NCBI RefSeq assembly: GCF_002102185.1
Contig: NZ_LQOW01000031.1
Span: forward strand, 558,001 to 622,000
Source of the DNA: Mycobacterium fragae
Lineage (GTDB): Bacteria > Actinomycetota > Actinomycetes > Mycobacteriales > Mycobacteriaceae
Direction of reading: 5' to 3'
Length of the DNA stretch: 64,000 nt
In this document: one piece after another, positions 34,886-55,263 of the stretch
Position numbering within the stretch: position 1 is the first letter of the stretch
How the letters are laid out: each line of letters starts with the position of its first letter
The notes under the pieces: generated by a model
Databases searched by the model: none
Told to the model about the DNA's origin: nothing
Seen by the model: the letters and a program-made list of their open reading frames with translations, nothing else
Position numbers and translations under genes: made by a program

Positions 34886-36842
34886 GGAGATCAAGCGGTC
34901 CGGTCGGCGGGTGCGTCCCGCCGAGAACACCGACGTCATCCCGGCCGTCGAAGACGAGTCCACCGGTGAGATTCCCGTCCAGGCCGATGACGCGGCGGAC
35001 CTCGACGACGACCGCGAGGCGACCGACGTCGAGGCGGAGGACGACGAGCTGCCCTGGACAGGGAACAGCGCCGCCGTGCTGTGGGACGAAATTCGGCAGC
35101 GGCTGCCCGGGTTCGGCAGGGCGCTGCTGGCGTGGCTGGGCAAGGCGCTGCGGCCGCGGCTGCTGCGGCTGGGTGTCACGGTCGCCGCTGGTTTGCTGCT
35201 CTGCTCCAGCTTCCCGAGTTTCGACTGGTGGTGGGCCGCCATCCTGGCGTTTGGTCTGCTGGCCTGGGTACTGATCCAACCGGCCACCACGCCCGTCGGC
35301 GGCCTTGGCTACGGATTCCTGTTCGGGTTGGCGTACTACCTGCCATTGGTGCACTGGGTCAGCCTTCTGGTGGGGATGATGCCCCTGCTGGCACTGGTCG
35401 TCGTGTGTTCGGTCTTCCCGGGGATCTTCGGCCTGCTGGCCGTCGTGGTCCGCCGGCTGCCGGGATGGCCGATCTGGTTCGCGGTGCTGTGGGCGGCACA
35501 GGAGTGGCTGAAATCGGTGATTCCGTTCGGGGGATTCCCGTGGGGCGTGGTTGCCGCCGGTCAAACCGCCGGCCCGTTTCTGCCGCTGGTTCGGCTGGGG
35601 GGCGTCGCATTGCTGTCATCGGCGATCGTGTTGATCGGATGCAGCGCGACCGCCATGGGGCTGGAGATCGTGTCGTGGTGGCGAGCCTCGCGTCAGCCGC
35701 GTCAGCCCGAGGGCGCAGGCGACGTGCCGCCCGCGGTGCTGCTGCCGACCATCTGCGTCTGCCTTATGTTGCTCATCACCATGCTCGTGTGGCCCTCGGT
35801 GCGCCACTCCGGTACCGGATCGGGCAACGAACCGATCGTCACCGTGGCGGCGATTCAGGGCAACGTGCCCCGGCTGGGTTTGGAGTTCAACGCGCAACGC
35901 CTTGCGGTGCTCGGCAACCATGTCCGGGAGACCCGCCGGCTGGCCGAGGACGTGCGCGCCGGTCGCGCCCCTCAACCTCAGTTCGTCATCTGGCCCGAGG
36001 ATGCGTCGGAAGTCGACCCGTCGCGCAACCGCGACGCGGCGCTGTTGATTTCGTCAGCGGCCGATGCGATCGGGGCGCCGATCCTGGTCGGGGCATTGTT
36101 CGAGGTTCCCGGTCGGCCGCCGAACGCTCCGGCAGAGACCAACACGGTCGTCGTCTGGAAGCCCGGGACGGGACCGGCCGACCGCCATGACAAGCAGATC
36201 GTCCAGCCATTCGGGGAGTACTTGCCTTGGCGCGGCTTCTTCCGGCACCTCTCGTCGATGGCCGACTGGGCCGGCTATATCGTCCCGGGCAACGGGACCG
36301 GGGTGGTGCATGCCGCCGGCGTCCCGGTCGGGGTTGCGACCTGCTGGGAGGTGATCTTCGACCGCGCCCTGCGGGAGTCGGTCCGCAACGGCGCCCAGGT
36401 GCTCGCAGTGCCCGCCAACAACGCCAACTTCAACCAGAGGATGAGCGAGCAGCAGCTGGCCTTCTCCAAGGTTCGCGCCGTGGAGCTCGACCGGTACACC
36501 GTCGTCGCCAGCAATACCGGGATCAGCGCGGTGGTCACGCCGGATGGCCGTGAGCTGGCCCGGACGAGCTTTTTCGAGCCGGACTACCTGGACACCCAGG
36601 TGCGCCTCAAGACGACGTTGACCCCGGCCGCCAGATGGGCCCCGATCCTGCAGTGGGTTCTCGTCGTGGCAGGTGGCGCCGTCGTCGTCGCCGCGATGCT
36701 GCACAATGGGTGGTTCCCGGGTCTGAACCGTCGCCTGTTGCCGCTGGCGAAGAAGCTCGGCCCGACTCCGGAGAGATCCGAGGACAGCGCGCTCGAGGCG
36801 GGTGCGGAGGACACGGCACCTGACGAGGCGGCGAACGCTTAG
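34878..36842 (+). CDS. lnt: Apolipoprotein N-acyltransferase
   Basis: Lnt adds the third acyl chain to the N-terminal cysteine of lipoproteins at the outer face of the cytoplasmic membrane. 654 residues: an acidic N-terminal extension of about 75 residues, several membrane helices (about 95-330), then the nitrilase domain. The expected catalytic triad is visible: Glu374 in VIWPEDASE, Lys439 in DRHDKQIVQPFGEY, Cys489 in VATCWEVIFD. A last helix lies near 590-615. In M. tuberculosis this is the first half of the fused Ppm1 protein (Rv2051c); here a TAG at 36840-36842 ends it before ppm1. ATG 34878 overlaps the amidohydrolase end by eight bases. Confidence 0.9.
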   Translation: MAKEIKRSGRRVRPAENTDVIPAVEDESTGEIPVQADDAADLDDDREATDVEAEDDELPWTGNSAAVLWDEIRQRLPGFGRALLAWLGKALRPRLLRLGVTVAAGLLLCSSFPSFDWWWAAILAFGLLAWVLIQPATTPVGGLGYGFLFGLAYYLPLVHWVSLLVGMMPLLALVVVCSVFPGIFGLLAVVVRRLPGWPIWFAVLWAAQEWLKSVIPFGGFPWGVVAAGQTAGPFLPLVRLGGVALLSSAIVLIGCSATAMGLEIVSWWRASRQPRQPEGAGDVPPAVLLPTICVCLMLLITMLVWPSVRHSGTGSGNEPIVTVAAIQGNVPRLGLEFNAQRLAVLGNHVRETRRLAEDVRAGRAPQPQFVIWPEDASEVDPSRNRDAALLISSAADAIGAPILVGALFEVPGRPPNAPAETNTVVVWKPGTGPADRHDKQIVQPFGEYLPWRGFFRHLSSMADWAGYIVPGNGTGVVHAAGVPVGVATCWEVIFDRALRESVRNGAQVLAVPANNANFNQRMSEQQLAFSKVRAVELDRYTVVASNTGISAVVTPDGRELARTSFFEPDYLDTQVRLKTTLTPAARWAPILQWVLVVAGGAVVVAAMLHNGWFPGLNRRLLPLAKKLGPTPERSEDSALEAGAEDTAPDEAANA

Positions 36843-36870
36843 CCCGGTGAGGGCCAGACAGAGGAGCCAT

Positions 36871-37632
36871 ATGACGGGCGATCGTCCCAGCCAGCGCACA
36901 CTGGTGATCATCCCCACCTTCAACGAGCGGGAGAACCTCCCGCTGATCCTGCAACGGCTGCACGGCGCCCGTCCCGACGTGCACGTGCTCGTCGTGGACG
37001 ACAGCAGTCCCGACGGCACCGGAGAGCTGGCCGACGAGCTGGCGCAGGCCGACCCCGACCGGATTCATGTCATGCACCGCACCGCCAAGGATGGCCTTGG
37101 CGCCGCGTACTTGGCGGGCTTCGGCTGGGGTCTGAGCCGGCAGTACTCGACGCTGGTGGAGATGGACGCCGACGGCAGCCACGCACCCGAGCAGCTGCAC
37201 CGGCTGTTGGACGCCGTCGACGCCGGGGCGGACCTTGCCATCGGTTCGCGCTATGTGGACGGCGGGACGGTGCACAATTGGCCGTGGCGTCGGGTGGCGC
37301 TGTCCAAGATCGCCAACACGTATTCGCGGCTGATGCTCGGTCTCGGCGTGCATGACATCACCGCCGGTTACCGCGCCTACCGGCGCGAAGTGCTCGAGCA
37401 GATCGACCTGGACGCCGTCGACTCCAAGGGCTATTGCTTCCAGATCGATCTGACCTGGCGCGCGGTGAACAACGGTTTCGTGGTCGTCGAAGTGCCGATC
37501 ACCTTCACCGAGCGTGAACTGGGCGTGTCCAAGATGAGCGGATCCAATATCCGCGAGGCGCTGGTCAAAGTCGCGCAGTGGGGGATCAGCGGACGACTGA
37601 ACCGCAACAAAGCGGTGCCGGTCCGCAAGTGA
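36871..37632 (+). CDS. ppm1: Polyprenol monophosphomannose synthase
   Basis: 253-residue GT2 glycosyltransferase that transfers mannose from GDP-mannose to polyprenyl phosphate. The product is the mannose donor for lipomannan, lipoarabinomannan and protein mannosylation. Motifs: IIPTFNERENL at the N-terminus, VVDDSSPDGT, and the metal-binding MDADGSH (DXD type). ATG 36871 has GAGGAG four bases upstream (36861-36866). It follows lnt by 28 bases, in the same operon, but as a separate gene. Its stop is nine bases from that of convergent rbpA. Confidence 0.93.
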   Translation: MTGDRPSQRTLVIIPTFNERENLPLILQRLHGARPDVHVLVVDDSSPDGTGELADELAQADPDRIHVMHRTAKDGLGAAYLAGFGWGLSRQYSTLVEMDADGSHAPEQLHRLLDAVDAGADLAIGSRYVDGGTVHNWPWRRVALSKIANTYSRLMLGLGVHDITAGYRAYRREVLEQIDLDAVDSKGYCFQIDLTWRAVNNGFVVVEVPITFTERELGVSKMSGSNIREALVKVAQWGISGRLNRNKAVPVRK

Positions 37633-37641
37633 GTGGCTGCG

Positions 37642-37980
37642 TCAGCTGCCGCGCCGACGGGACCTGATCAGCTCGAGGCGCTCCTTGAGCAACTCCTCGA
37701 GCTCCTCGACCGAGCGACGCTCCAGCAACATGTCCCAGTGGGTGCGGGGCGGCTTGACCTTCTTGGGCTCCGGCAGGTCACCCTCGATCAAGGTGCCTTC
37801 CATGCCATTGCGGCACAGCCAGGTGCCGGGGATCTCGGCATCGTCGGCGAATGGGACGTCGAACTCCTCGCCGTTCTCGGTGCGATACCGCGCGATCTGA
37901 CGTGGCGCGAGGTCGTGATTGCGGTCCGTCTCGTAACTCACGGCGCCCAGGCGACTGCCTCTCAGCACACGATCAGCCAT
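37642..37980 (-). CDS. rbpA: RNA polymerase-binding protein RbpA
   Basis: 112-residue actinobacterial transcription factor that binds the principal sigma factor and stabilises open promoter complexes. The start MADRVLRGSRLGAVSYETD, the middle ENGEEFDVPFADDAEIPGTW and the C-terminal sigma-interacting helix RTHWDMLLERRSVEELEE are diagnostic. Counterpart of Rv2050. The ATG is preceded by AAGGATGG. The 148-base gap to the divergent small gene should carry its promoter; an AT-rich stretch lies at about 37990-38030. Confidence 0.96.
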   Translation of the reverse strand: MADRVLRGSRLGAVSYETDRNHDLAPRQIARYRTENGEEFDVPFADDAEIPGTWLCRNGMEGTLIEGDLPEPKKVKPPRTHWDMLLERRSVEELEELLKERLELIRSRRRGS

Positions 37981-38115
37981 CGTCCACCATCCTTATATGT
38001 CCTCTTAAAATCCTCTTAGCGCAATTCTCTCCGGGCTGACAACGCGACGGCCGTCTGGGTAGTTCCCGGTGCGACTCGACCATCCATGATACCGGGATCG
38101 CGGCGTCGCCCCGGC

Positions 38116-38121
38116 TAAAGT
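38116..38121 (+). promoter_or_regulatory. -10 element, leaderless small gene
   Basis: TAAAGT followed by seven bases and GTG 38129 would put the first transcribed base at or one base before the start codon. Confidence 0.5.
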
Positions 38122-38128
38122 CGGGCCC

Positions 38129-38464
38129 GTGACCCGTCGTGTTCGACCACAGCCGTGCCGGTGTGGTCGTGACGTGACCGATAGCGGGATGGGCCGGCGC
38201 CGCCAGTACTGCCGGCAGTCCTGCCGGCAGCGTGCCTACGAGCAGCGGGCCTCGATCAACGGCGCTAAAGGATCGTCGCTGCCGCCGGACGCCGTGGTGC
38301 TCTCCGCCGAGGAGGCTGCCGACCTATCCGACCGCGTCTACCAGGTGCGATGCGCGGCAGAAGATGTTGCCACAGCGCTAGACGAAGGAGCCGGGCCAAC
38401 CGAACTGCGCGAGTTGTGCGACGCGCTGATGCGAGCCGCGCAAGCGGCCGACGGATGGCGCTGA
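38129..38464 (+). CDS. Small CxC...CxxxC protein before pks12
   Basis: 111-residue basic protein of unknown function. Cys10, Cys12, Cys28 and Cys32 (PCRCG and YCRQSCRQRAY) look like a small zinc-binding site, resembling the recognisable 'CRQRAY' motif of other actinobacterial small proteins. The C-terminal half is acidic and helical. By position it corresponds to Rv2049c of M. tuberculosis, between pks12 and rbpA. The GTG start is supported by TAAAGT at 38116-38121. It precedes pks12 by 228 bases on the same strand. Confidence 0.7.
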   Translation: MTRRVRPQPCRCGRDVTDSGMGRRRQYCRQSCRQRAYEQRASINGAKGSSLPPDAVVLSAEEAADLSDRVYQVRCAAEDVATALDEGAGPTELRELCDALMRAAQAADGWR

Positions 38465-38692
38465 CCGGGCCGGGTGTCCTCGGGTGAGCGATGCATCAGC
38501 CAGCAGGTACAGTCTCGCCATAGATCGCTGGGCTACGCCGGAATAGGCCGCCGACCCAGGGCATGAATCGAGCGGGCACGTCGGCGCACGGCGCCAATTC
38601 CCCGTGTAGGAAGCCGGGAGTATCGGAAGTGTTGCTTGCAGACGCCGCGTCCCGCATCCAGCGACCACCGACGTCAAACAAGGGGTATCGAC
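38465..38692 (+). promoter_or_regulatory. pks12 upstream region
   Basis: 228 bases without a gene. A -10-like TACAGT lies at 38508-38513, which would give a leader of roughly 170 bases; the ribosome site AAGGGG is at 38680-38685. I saw no convincing -35 or riboswitch. Confidence 0.3.
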
Positions 38693-51106
<12,414 letters not shown>

Positions 51107-51109
51107 CAG

Positions 51110-53722
51110 ATGAGAATCGCGGTCACCGGAGCAAGCGGAGTCGTCGGTCGCGGCATCGTGGCCCGGCTGCTCAGCCAGGGGCACGAGGTCATCGGGCTAG
51201 CTCGTCGCCGGCCGGAAAGTTGGCCGAGTGCAGCCGAATTCGTGCAGAGCGACATTCGAGATGCGGCGGCAGTGCGGCGCGCGATGACCGGCGCGGACGT
51301 CGTCGCCCACTGCGCCTGGTCGGCCAACCCCGGCAGCGGCGGCCGCGAGATCAATATCGGCGGGACCGCCAACGTGCTTGACGCGGCGGCACGCAACGGT
51401 ACCCGTCGCATCGTGTTCGCCTCGTCGGCACACGTATTGAACCCGGTATCCGCGGCGGGGCGCGACAAAGCCCGCGCCGAGGAGATGCTCGCCGCATCCG
51501 GCGCGGAATGGGTGGCCGTCCGCTCCGCGGTCATCCTCGGCCGGCACATCGACAACTGGGTGCGCCACGTGTTGGCGTCACTGGTGTTCATCGATGCCGA
51601 CGGGGCCGCCGATCGTCGGCTGCAAGTCGTGCACACCGATGACGTCCATCGGCTGTTCTTGCGGGCGATCGTCGACACCTGTATCCAAAGCGGGCCGGTG
51701 AATCTCGCGGCGCCAGGTGACACGACCTTGCGTGAGATCGCCGGTGTGCTCGGACGACCGATCGTCCCGGCGAGCAGGTGTATACGTGGTTCACCCACCG
51801 AGCTGAACCGCTTGCTGAGTGCCCCGACGATGGATACCTCGCGGCTTCGCGACCACTGGAACCTCACACCGGCCTGGAGCGCCGACGAATGCGTCGACGA
51901 CGTCGCATTGGCGGTGCGCGGCCGGGTCAGGGTTGCCAAGTGGTTGGTGTCGCTGCCGTGGCGGCTGACCCATGTCGCTGACATCCCCGCCGTGGATGCC
52001 CCGGCCGCCGACGGAACCAGCCCGGTGCTTGCGGGTCCGCCCGGCGGTAACGGCGAATTCGATACGCCGATCGACCCGCGGTTTCCGACATTCTTGGCCA
52101 CTAATTTGTCGGAGGCGCTCCCCGGCCCGTTCTCGCCGTCGTCGGCCTCGGTGACCGTGCGCGGGCTACGAGCAGCCGGCGCGATAACCGCCGCACGGCT
52201 ACGGCCAGGCGGATTGATCCAGCGCGAAATCGCGACCCGGACAATCGGCGTCTTCGCACACCGGTTGTACGGGGGCCTGACGTCCGCGCATTTCATGGCC
52301 GAAACCGTGCCGTTCGTCAAACCTGCGACCGTCATCAGCAATAGCCAGTTCTTCGGTCCGAGCCTGGCCGGCTTGCCCGTCTTCGGTGATCAGCGGTTGC
52401 CCCGCGAATCCGGGCGCGCCCCAAGGCAACTACGCACCATCCGCAACCTTGGAGTATTCGGCGTCAACCTGGCGGGTCTGAGCGTCGGCTCGGCCCGCGA
52501 TACACGCGACTTCATCGCCGATGTCGACCGCCTGGAACACCTTGGCGGCGGCGATCTTTCGCACCTGGACGACAACCGACTGCTCAGCTTGATCTTGTTG
52601 GCGCGCGATCACGTCGTACACGGTTGGGTGCTGGCGTCGGGATCATTCATGGCGTTCGCTGCACTCAGCCTGATCCTGCGCGGCCTGGGCGGACGGAACA
52701 TCACGCCGGCGGTGGGTCCCGATCTGGTGAGCGCACAGCCGCTGAACACGGTGTACGGGCTGGTCGACGCGGCCAAACGCGACCTCAATGTGACTCGGCT
52801 GCTGCAAGAGCCCGGCGATCGGCTTGACGTGCTGTCGGCGCAGGCGCCGGAATTCCACGCCGCGGTCCATGCCGCACTCGCCCTGATCGGGCATCGCGGC
52901 CCGGCTGAGGTCGAGATGCGGTCCAACAGCTATGCCGACGATCCCGAGTTGCTGATCCGGATGGTGGCGAAATCGTTGAGCGCGCCCACCCGCCCGGAGT
53001 CACACCATCCGCGCATCCCGCTACAGGCCCGCCCTGTCGCTGCGGTGGCCGCACATCAAATTCGTGACCGCGAAGTGCGTCGGGACAGAATGGTGCGCGC
53101 AATCTGGCTGCTGCGCAATCTGCTACGTGAGTACGGGCGAAGGCTCGCCGAATCAGGTGTTCTCCAGAGCGCCGATGACGTGTTCTATCTGTTGGTCGAC
53201 GAACTCGACGCCATTCCCTCCGACGTCACGGAATTGGTGGCGCGCCGCCGGGAGGAACAACGCCGGCTGGCCGGCTTCGTTCCGCCGGCAGTATTCAGTG
53301 GCACTTGGCAGGCGGTCACCGCGTTGGCGACGGTCCTCACCGCCGGAGAAACCTTGCAGGGTCTCGGTGTCTGCGGCGGGCGCGTCCGCGGCCGGGTGCG
53401 GATCGTTTGGCCGGACACCATCGACGACCTGGAGCCAGGGGAGATCCTCGTCGCGGAGGTCACCGATGTGGGCTACACCGCCGCATTTTCCTATGCGGCA
53501 GCGGTGGTGACGGACCTCGGTGGTCCGATGTCGCATGCCGCGGTGGTGGCGCGCGAGTTCGGAATCCCGTGTGTGGTCGACGCCCAGGGGGCGACACGGC
53601 GTCTGCCGCCGGGGGCGCTCGTCGAGGTCGACGGCGGGAGCGGGGAAATTCAGGTGCTCGAACTCGCCGCCGCAGACACCTCGGCGGCCCGGCCCGCCGA
53701 CGACCGCAACGCGCAGCGCTAG
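51110..53722 (+). CDS. SDR/epimerase fused to PEP-utiliser swivelling domain
   Basis: 870-residue protein, counterpart by position of Rv2047c. Residues 1 to about 300 form an extended SDR/NAD-epimerase with the Rossmann start VTGASGVVGRGIVARLL. A middle region of about 400 residues follows, and the C-terminus (about 680-860) is the part of PEP synthase/rifampin phosphotransferase enzymes with DDVFYLLVDEL and the phosphohistidine loop GPMSHAAVVAREFGIP (His809). I do not see the ATP-grasp domain that normally phosphorylates this histidine. The start is ATG 51110, three bases after the pks12 stop, so it is translated with pks12 and may act on its product or substrate. Function unknown. Confidence 0.85.
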   Translation: MRIAVTGASGVVGRGIVARLLSQGHEVIGLARRRPESWPSAAEFVQSDIRDAAAVRRAMTGADVVAHCAWSANPGSGGREINIGGTANVLDAAARNGTRRIVFASSAHVLNPVSAAGRDKARAEEMLAASGAEWVAVRSAVILGRHIDNWVRHVLASLVFIDADGAADRRLQVVHTDDVHRLFLRAIVDTCIQSGPVNLAAPGDTTLREIAGVLGRPIVPASRCIRGSPTELNRLLSAPTMDTSRLRDHWNLTPAWSADECVDDVALAVRGRVRVAKWLVSLPWRLTHVADIPAVDAPAADGTSPVLAGPPGGNGEFDTPIDPRFPTFLATNLSEALPGPFSPSSASVTVRGLRAAGAITAARLRPGGLIQREIATRTIGVFAHRLYGGLTSAHFMAETVPFVKPATVISNSQFFGPSLAGLPVFGDQRLPRESGRAPRQLRTIRNLGVFGVNLAGLSVGSARDTRDFIADVDRLEHLGGGDLSHLDDNRLLSLILLARDHVVHGWVLASGSFMAFAALSLILRGLGGRNITPAVGPDLVSAQPLNTVYGLVDAAKRDLNVTRLLQEPGDRLDVLSAQAPEFHAAVHAALALIGHRGPAEVEMRSNSYADDPELLIRMVAKSLSAPTRPESHHPRIPLQARPVAAVAAHQIRDREVRRDRMVRAIWLLRNLLREYGRRLAESGVLQSADDVFYLLVDELDAIPSDVTELVARRREEQRRLAGFVPPAVFSGTWQAVTALATVLTAGETLQGLGVCGGRVRGRVRIVWPDTIDDLEPGEILVAEVTDVGYTAAFSYAAAVVTDLGGPMSHAAVVAREFGIPCVVDAQGATRRLPPGALVEVDGGSGEIQVLELAAADTSAARPADDRNAQR

Positions 53723-53732
53723 CCGATTCCGC

Positions 53733-53738
53733 TAACGT
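53733..53738 (+). promoter_or_regulatory. -10 element, leaderless esterase gene
   Basis: TAACGT is followed by six bases and ATG 53745, placing the first transcribed base on the A of the start codon. Confidence 0.6.
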
Positions 53739-53744
53739 CGGGAT

Positions 53745-55250
53745 ATGCACGAACACACCGTCCGCGCTACCACCACCGCCGGCGCCGTCGAAGGCTTCAC
53801 CCGTGACGGCGTGCACCGCTGGCGGTCCATCCCGTACGCCCGGCCGCCGGTCGGTGCACTGCGGTTTCGCGCGCCGCAGCCGACGCAGCCGTGGTCGGGT
53901 GTGCGGCACTGCCACGCGTTCACCAAGTGCGCGCCGCAAGAGCGCCGGTACACGATGCTCGGCGTCGGCAAGTTCCAGCCGATGGGAGAGGACTGCCTCA
54001 CCCTCAATGTCGTGACACCCGAAGCAGCGCATGGTGAAGCGTTGCCGGTCATGGTCTTCGTCCACGGCGGCGGATACATCCTCGGCAGCTCCGCTACTCC
54101 GCTGTACGACGGCGTATCGCTGGCCCGGCGCGGATGCGTGTACGTATCGGTCAACTACCGGCTCGGCGCACTCGGCTGTCTGGACCTGTCGTCGCTGTCG
54201 ACGGCGGACATCACCCTGGACAGCAATCTGTTCCTGCGGGACCTCGTGCTGGCACTGCGCTGGGTCCGGGAGAACATCGCCGAATTCGGCGGCGACCCGC
54301 AGAACGTCACCCTATTCGGCGAAAGCGCCGGCGCGCACGCCGTGGCCACGATGCTGGCGGTGCCGGCCGCCGAAGGGCTTTTCCACCAGGCGATTTCGGA
54401 AAGCCCTGCGACGGGCATGGTGCGTTCCCGCGAAGTCGCGGCAGAGTTCGCCGCGCGATACGCAACCCTGCTGGGTGTGCGCAAGCAGGATGCCGCCGCG
54501 GCACTGCTGCAGGCTTCTCCCGCAGATTTGGTGGCTGCGCAAAACCGGCTGATCGACGACGGCGTGCGAAACATGCTGGGCGCCTTCCCGATCGGCCCGG
54601 TTTTCGGTGACGACTGCCTACCGCTGGACCCGGTCGATGCGATGCAGCGCGGCAAGGCACATCGGATCCCCCTCATTGTGGGTACCAACGCCGAAGAGGG
54701 CCGCCTGTTCACCCGCTTCCTGCCGCTGCTGCCCACCACCGAGCCGATGATCGAAGCGCTCCTGGCCGAGACGGATCCCGCGGCGCGGGAACGCATTACC
54801 GGCGCTTACCCCGACTACCCGGAACGGTCTGCCTGCATACGGCTCGGCGGCGATTTCGCTTTCGGCTCGGCGGCCTGGGATATCGCCGAGGCCCACGGCC
54901 GTCACGCACCCACCTATGTGTATCGGTACGACTATGCGCCCCGGGTGCTGAATTGGTCGGGCCTGGGTGCCACGCATGCCACCGAGCTGCTCGCCGTCTT
55001 CGGCATTTACCGGACCAAGCTCGGGGCGTTGCTCACCGCGGCTGCCGATCGACGGTCCGCGCGTCGGGTCACCAGCGAAGTACAAAGGCGCTGGCGATCA
55101 TTCAGCCGCACCGGGGTACCCGGCGACGACTGGCCGGTGTATACCGATGCGAACCGGGCCGTCATGGTCTTCGACCGCAAGTCACACGTGGAGTTCGATC
55201 CCCACCCCGAGCGGCGGATGGCATGGCAGGGCTTCTCGCTGGCGCACTGA
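53745..55250 (+). CDS. lipT: Carboxylesterase type B (LipT-like)
   Basis: 501-residue alpha/beta hydrolase of the cholinesterase-like carboxylesterase family. Oxyanion loop VHGGGYILGS, nucleophile Ser194 in LFGESAGAHA, further family segments SVNYRLGALG and FGGDPQNVTLFG. No signal peptide, so probably cytosolic. By order (lipT, then Rv2047c and pks12 in M. tuberculosis) it is the counterpart of LipT (Rv2045c); the lppI gene expected between them is absent. ATG 53745 is probably a leaderless start. The next gene follows after 13 bases, forming an operon with the kinase-like protein and gluconokinase. Confidence 0.85.
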   Translation: MHEHTVRATTTAGAVEGFTRDGVHRWRSIPYARPPVGALRFRAPQPTQPWSGVRHCHAFTKCAPQERRYTMLGVGKFQPMGEDCLTLNVVTPEAAHGEALPVMVFVHGGGYILGSSATPLYDGVSLARRGCVYVSVNYRLGALGCLDLSSLSTADITLDSNLFLRDLVLALRWVRENIAEFGGDPQNVTLFGESAGAHAVATMLAVPAAEGLFHQAISESPATGMVRSREVAAEFAARYATLLGVRKQDAAAALLQASPADLVAAQNRLIDDGVRNMLGAFPIGPVFGDDCLPLDPVDAMQRGKAHRIPLIVGTNAEEGRLFTRFLPLLPTTEPMIEALLAETDPAARERITGAYPDYPERSACIRLGGDFAFGSAAWDIAEAHGRHAPTYVYRYDYAPRVLNWSGLGATHATELLAVFGIYRTKLGALLTAAADRRSARRVTSEVQRRWRSFSRTGVPGDDWPVYTDANRAVMVFDRKSHVEFDPHPERRMAWQGFSLAH

Positions 55251-55263
55251 GAGCCGAGTCGCG

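Noticed and set aside
38636..38692. Upstream extension of pks12
   Set aside because: The frame is open, but the ribosome site AAGGGG and the conserved docking helix support ATG 38693.
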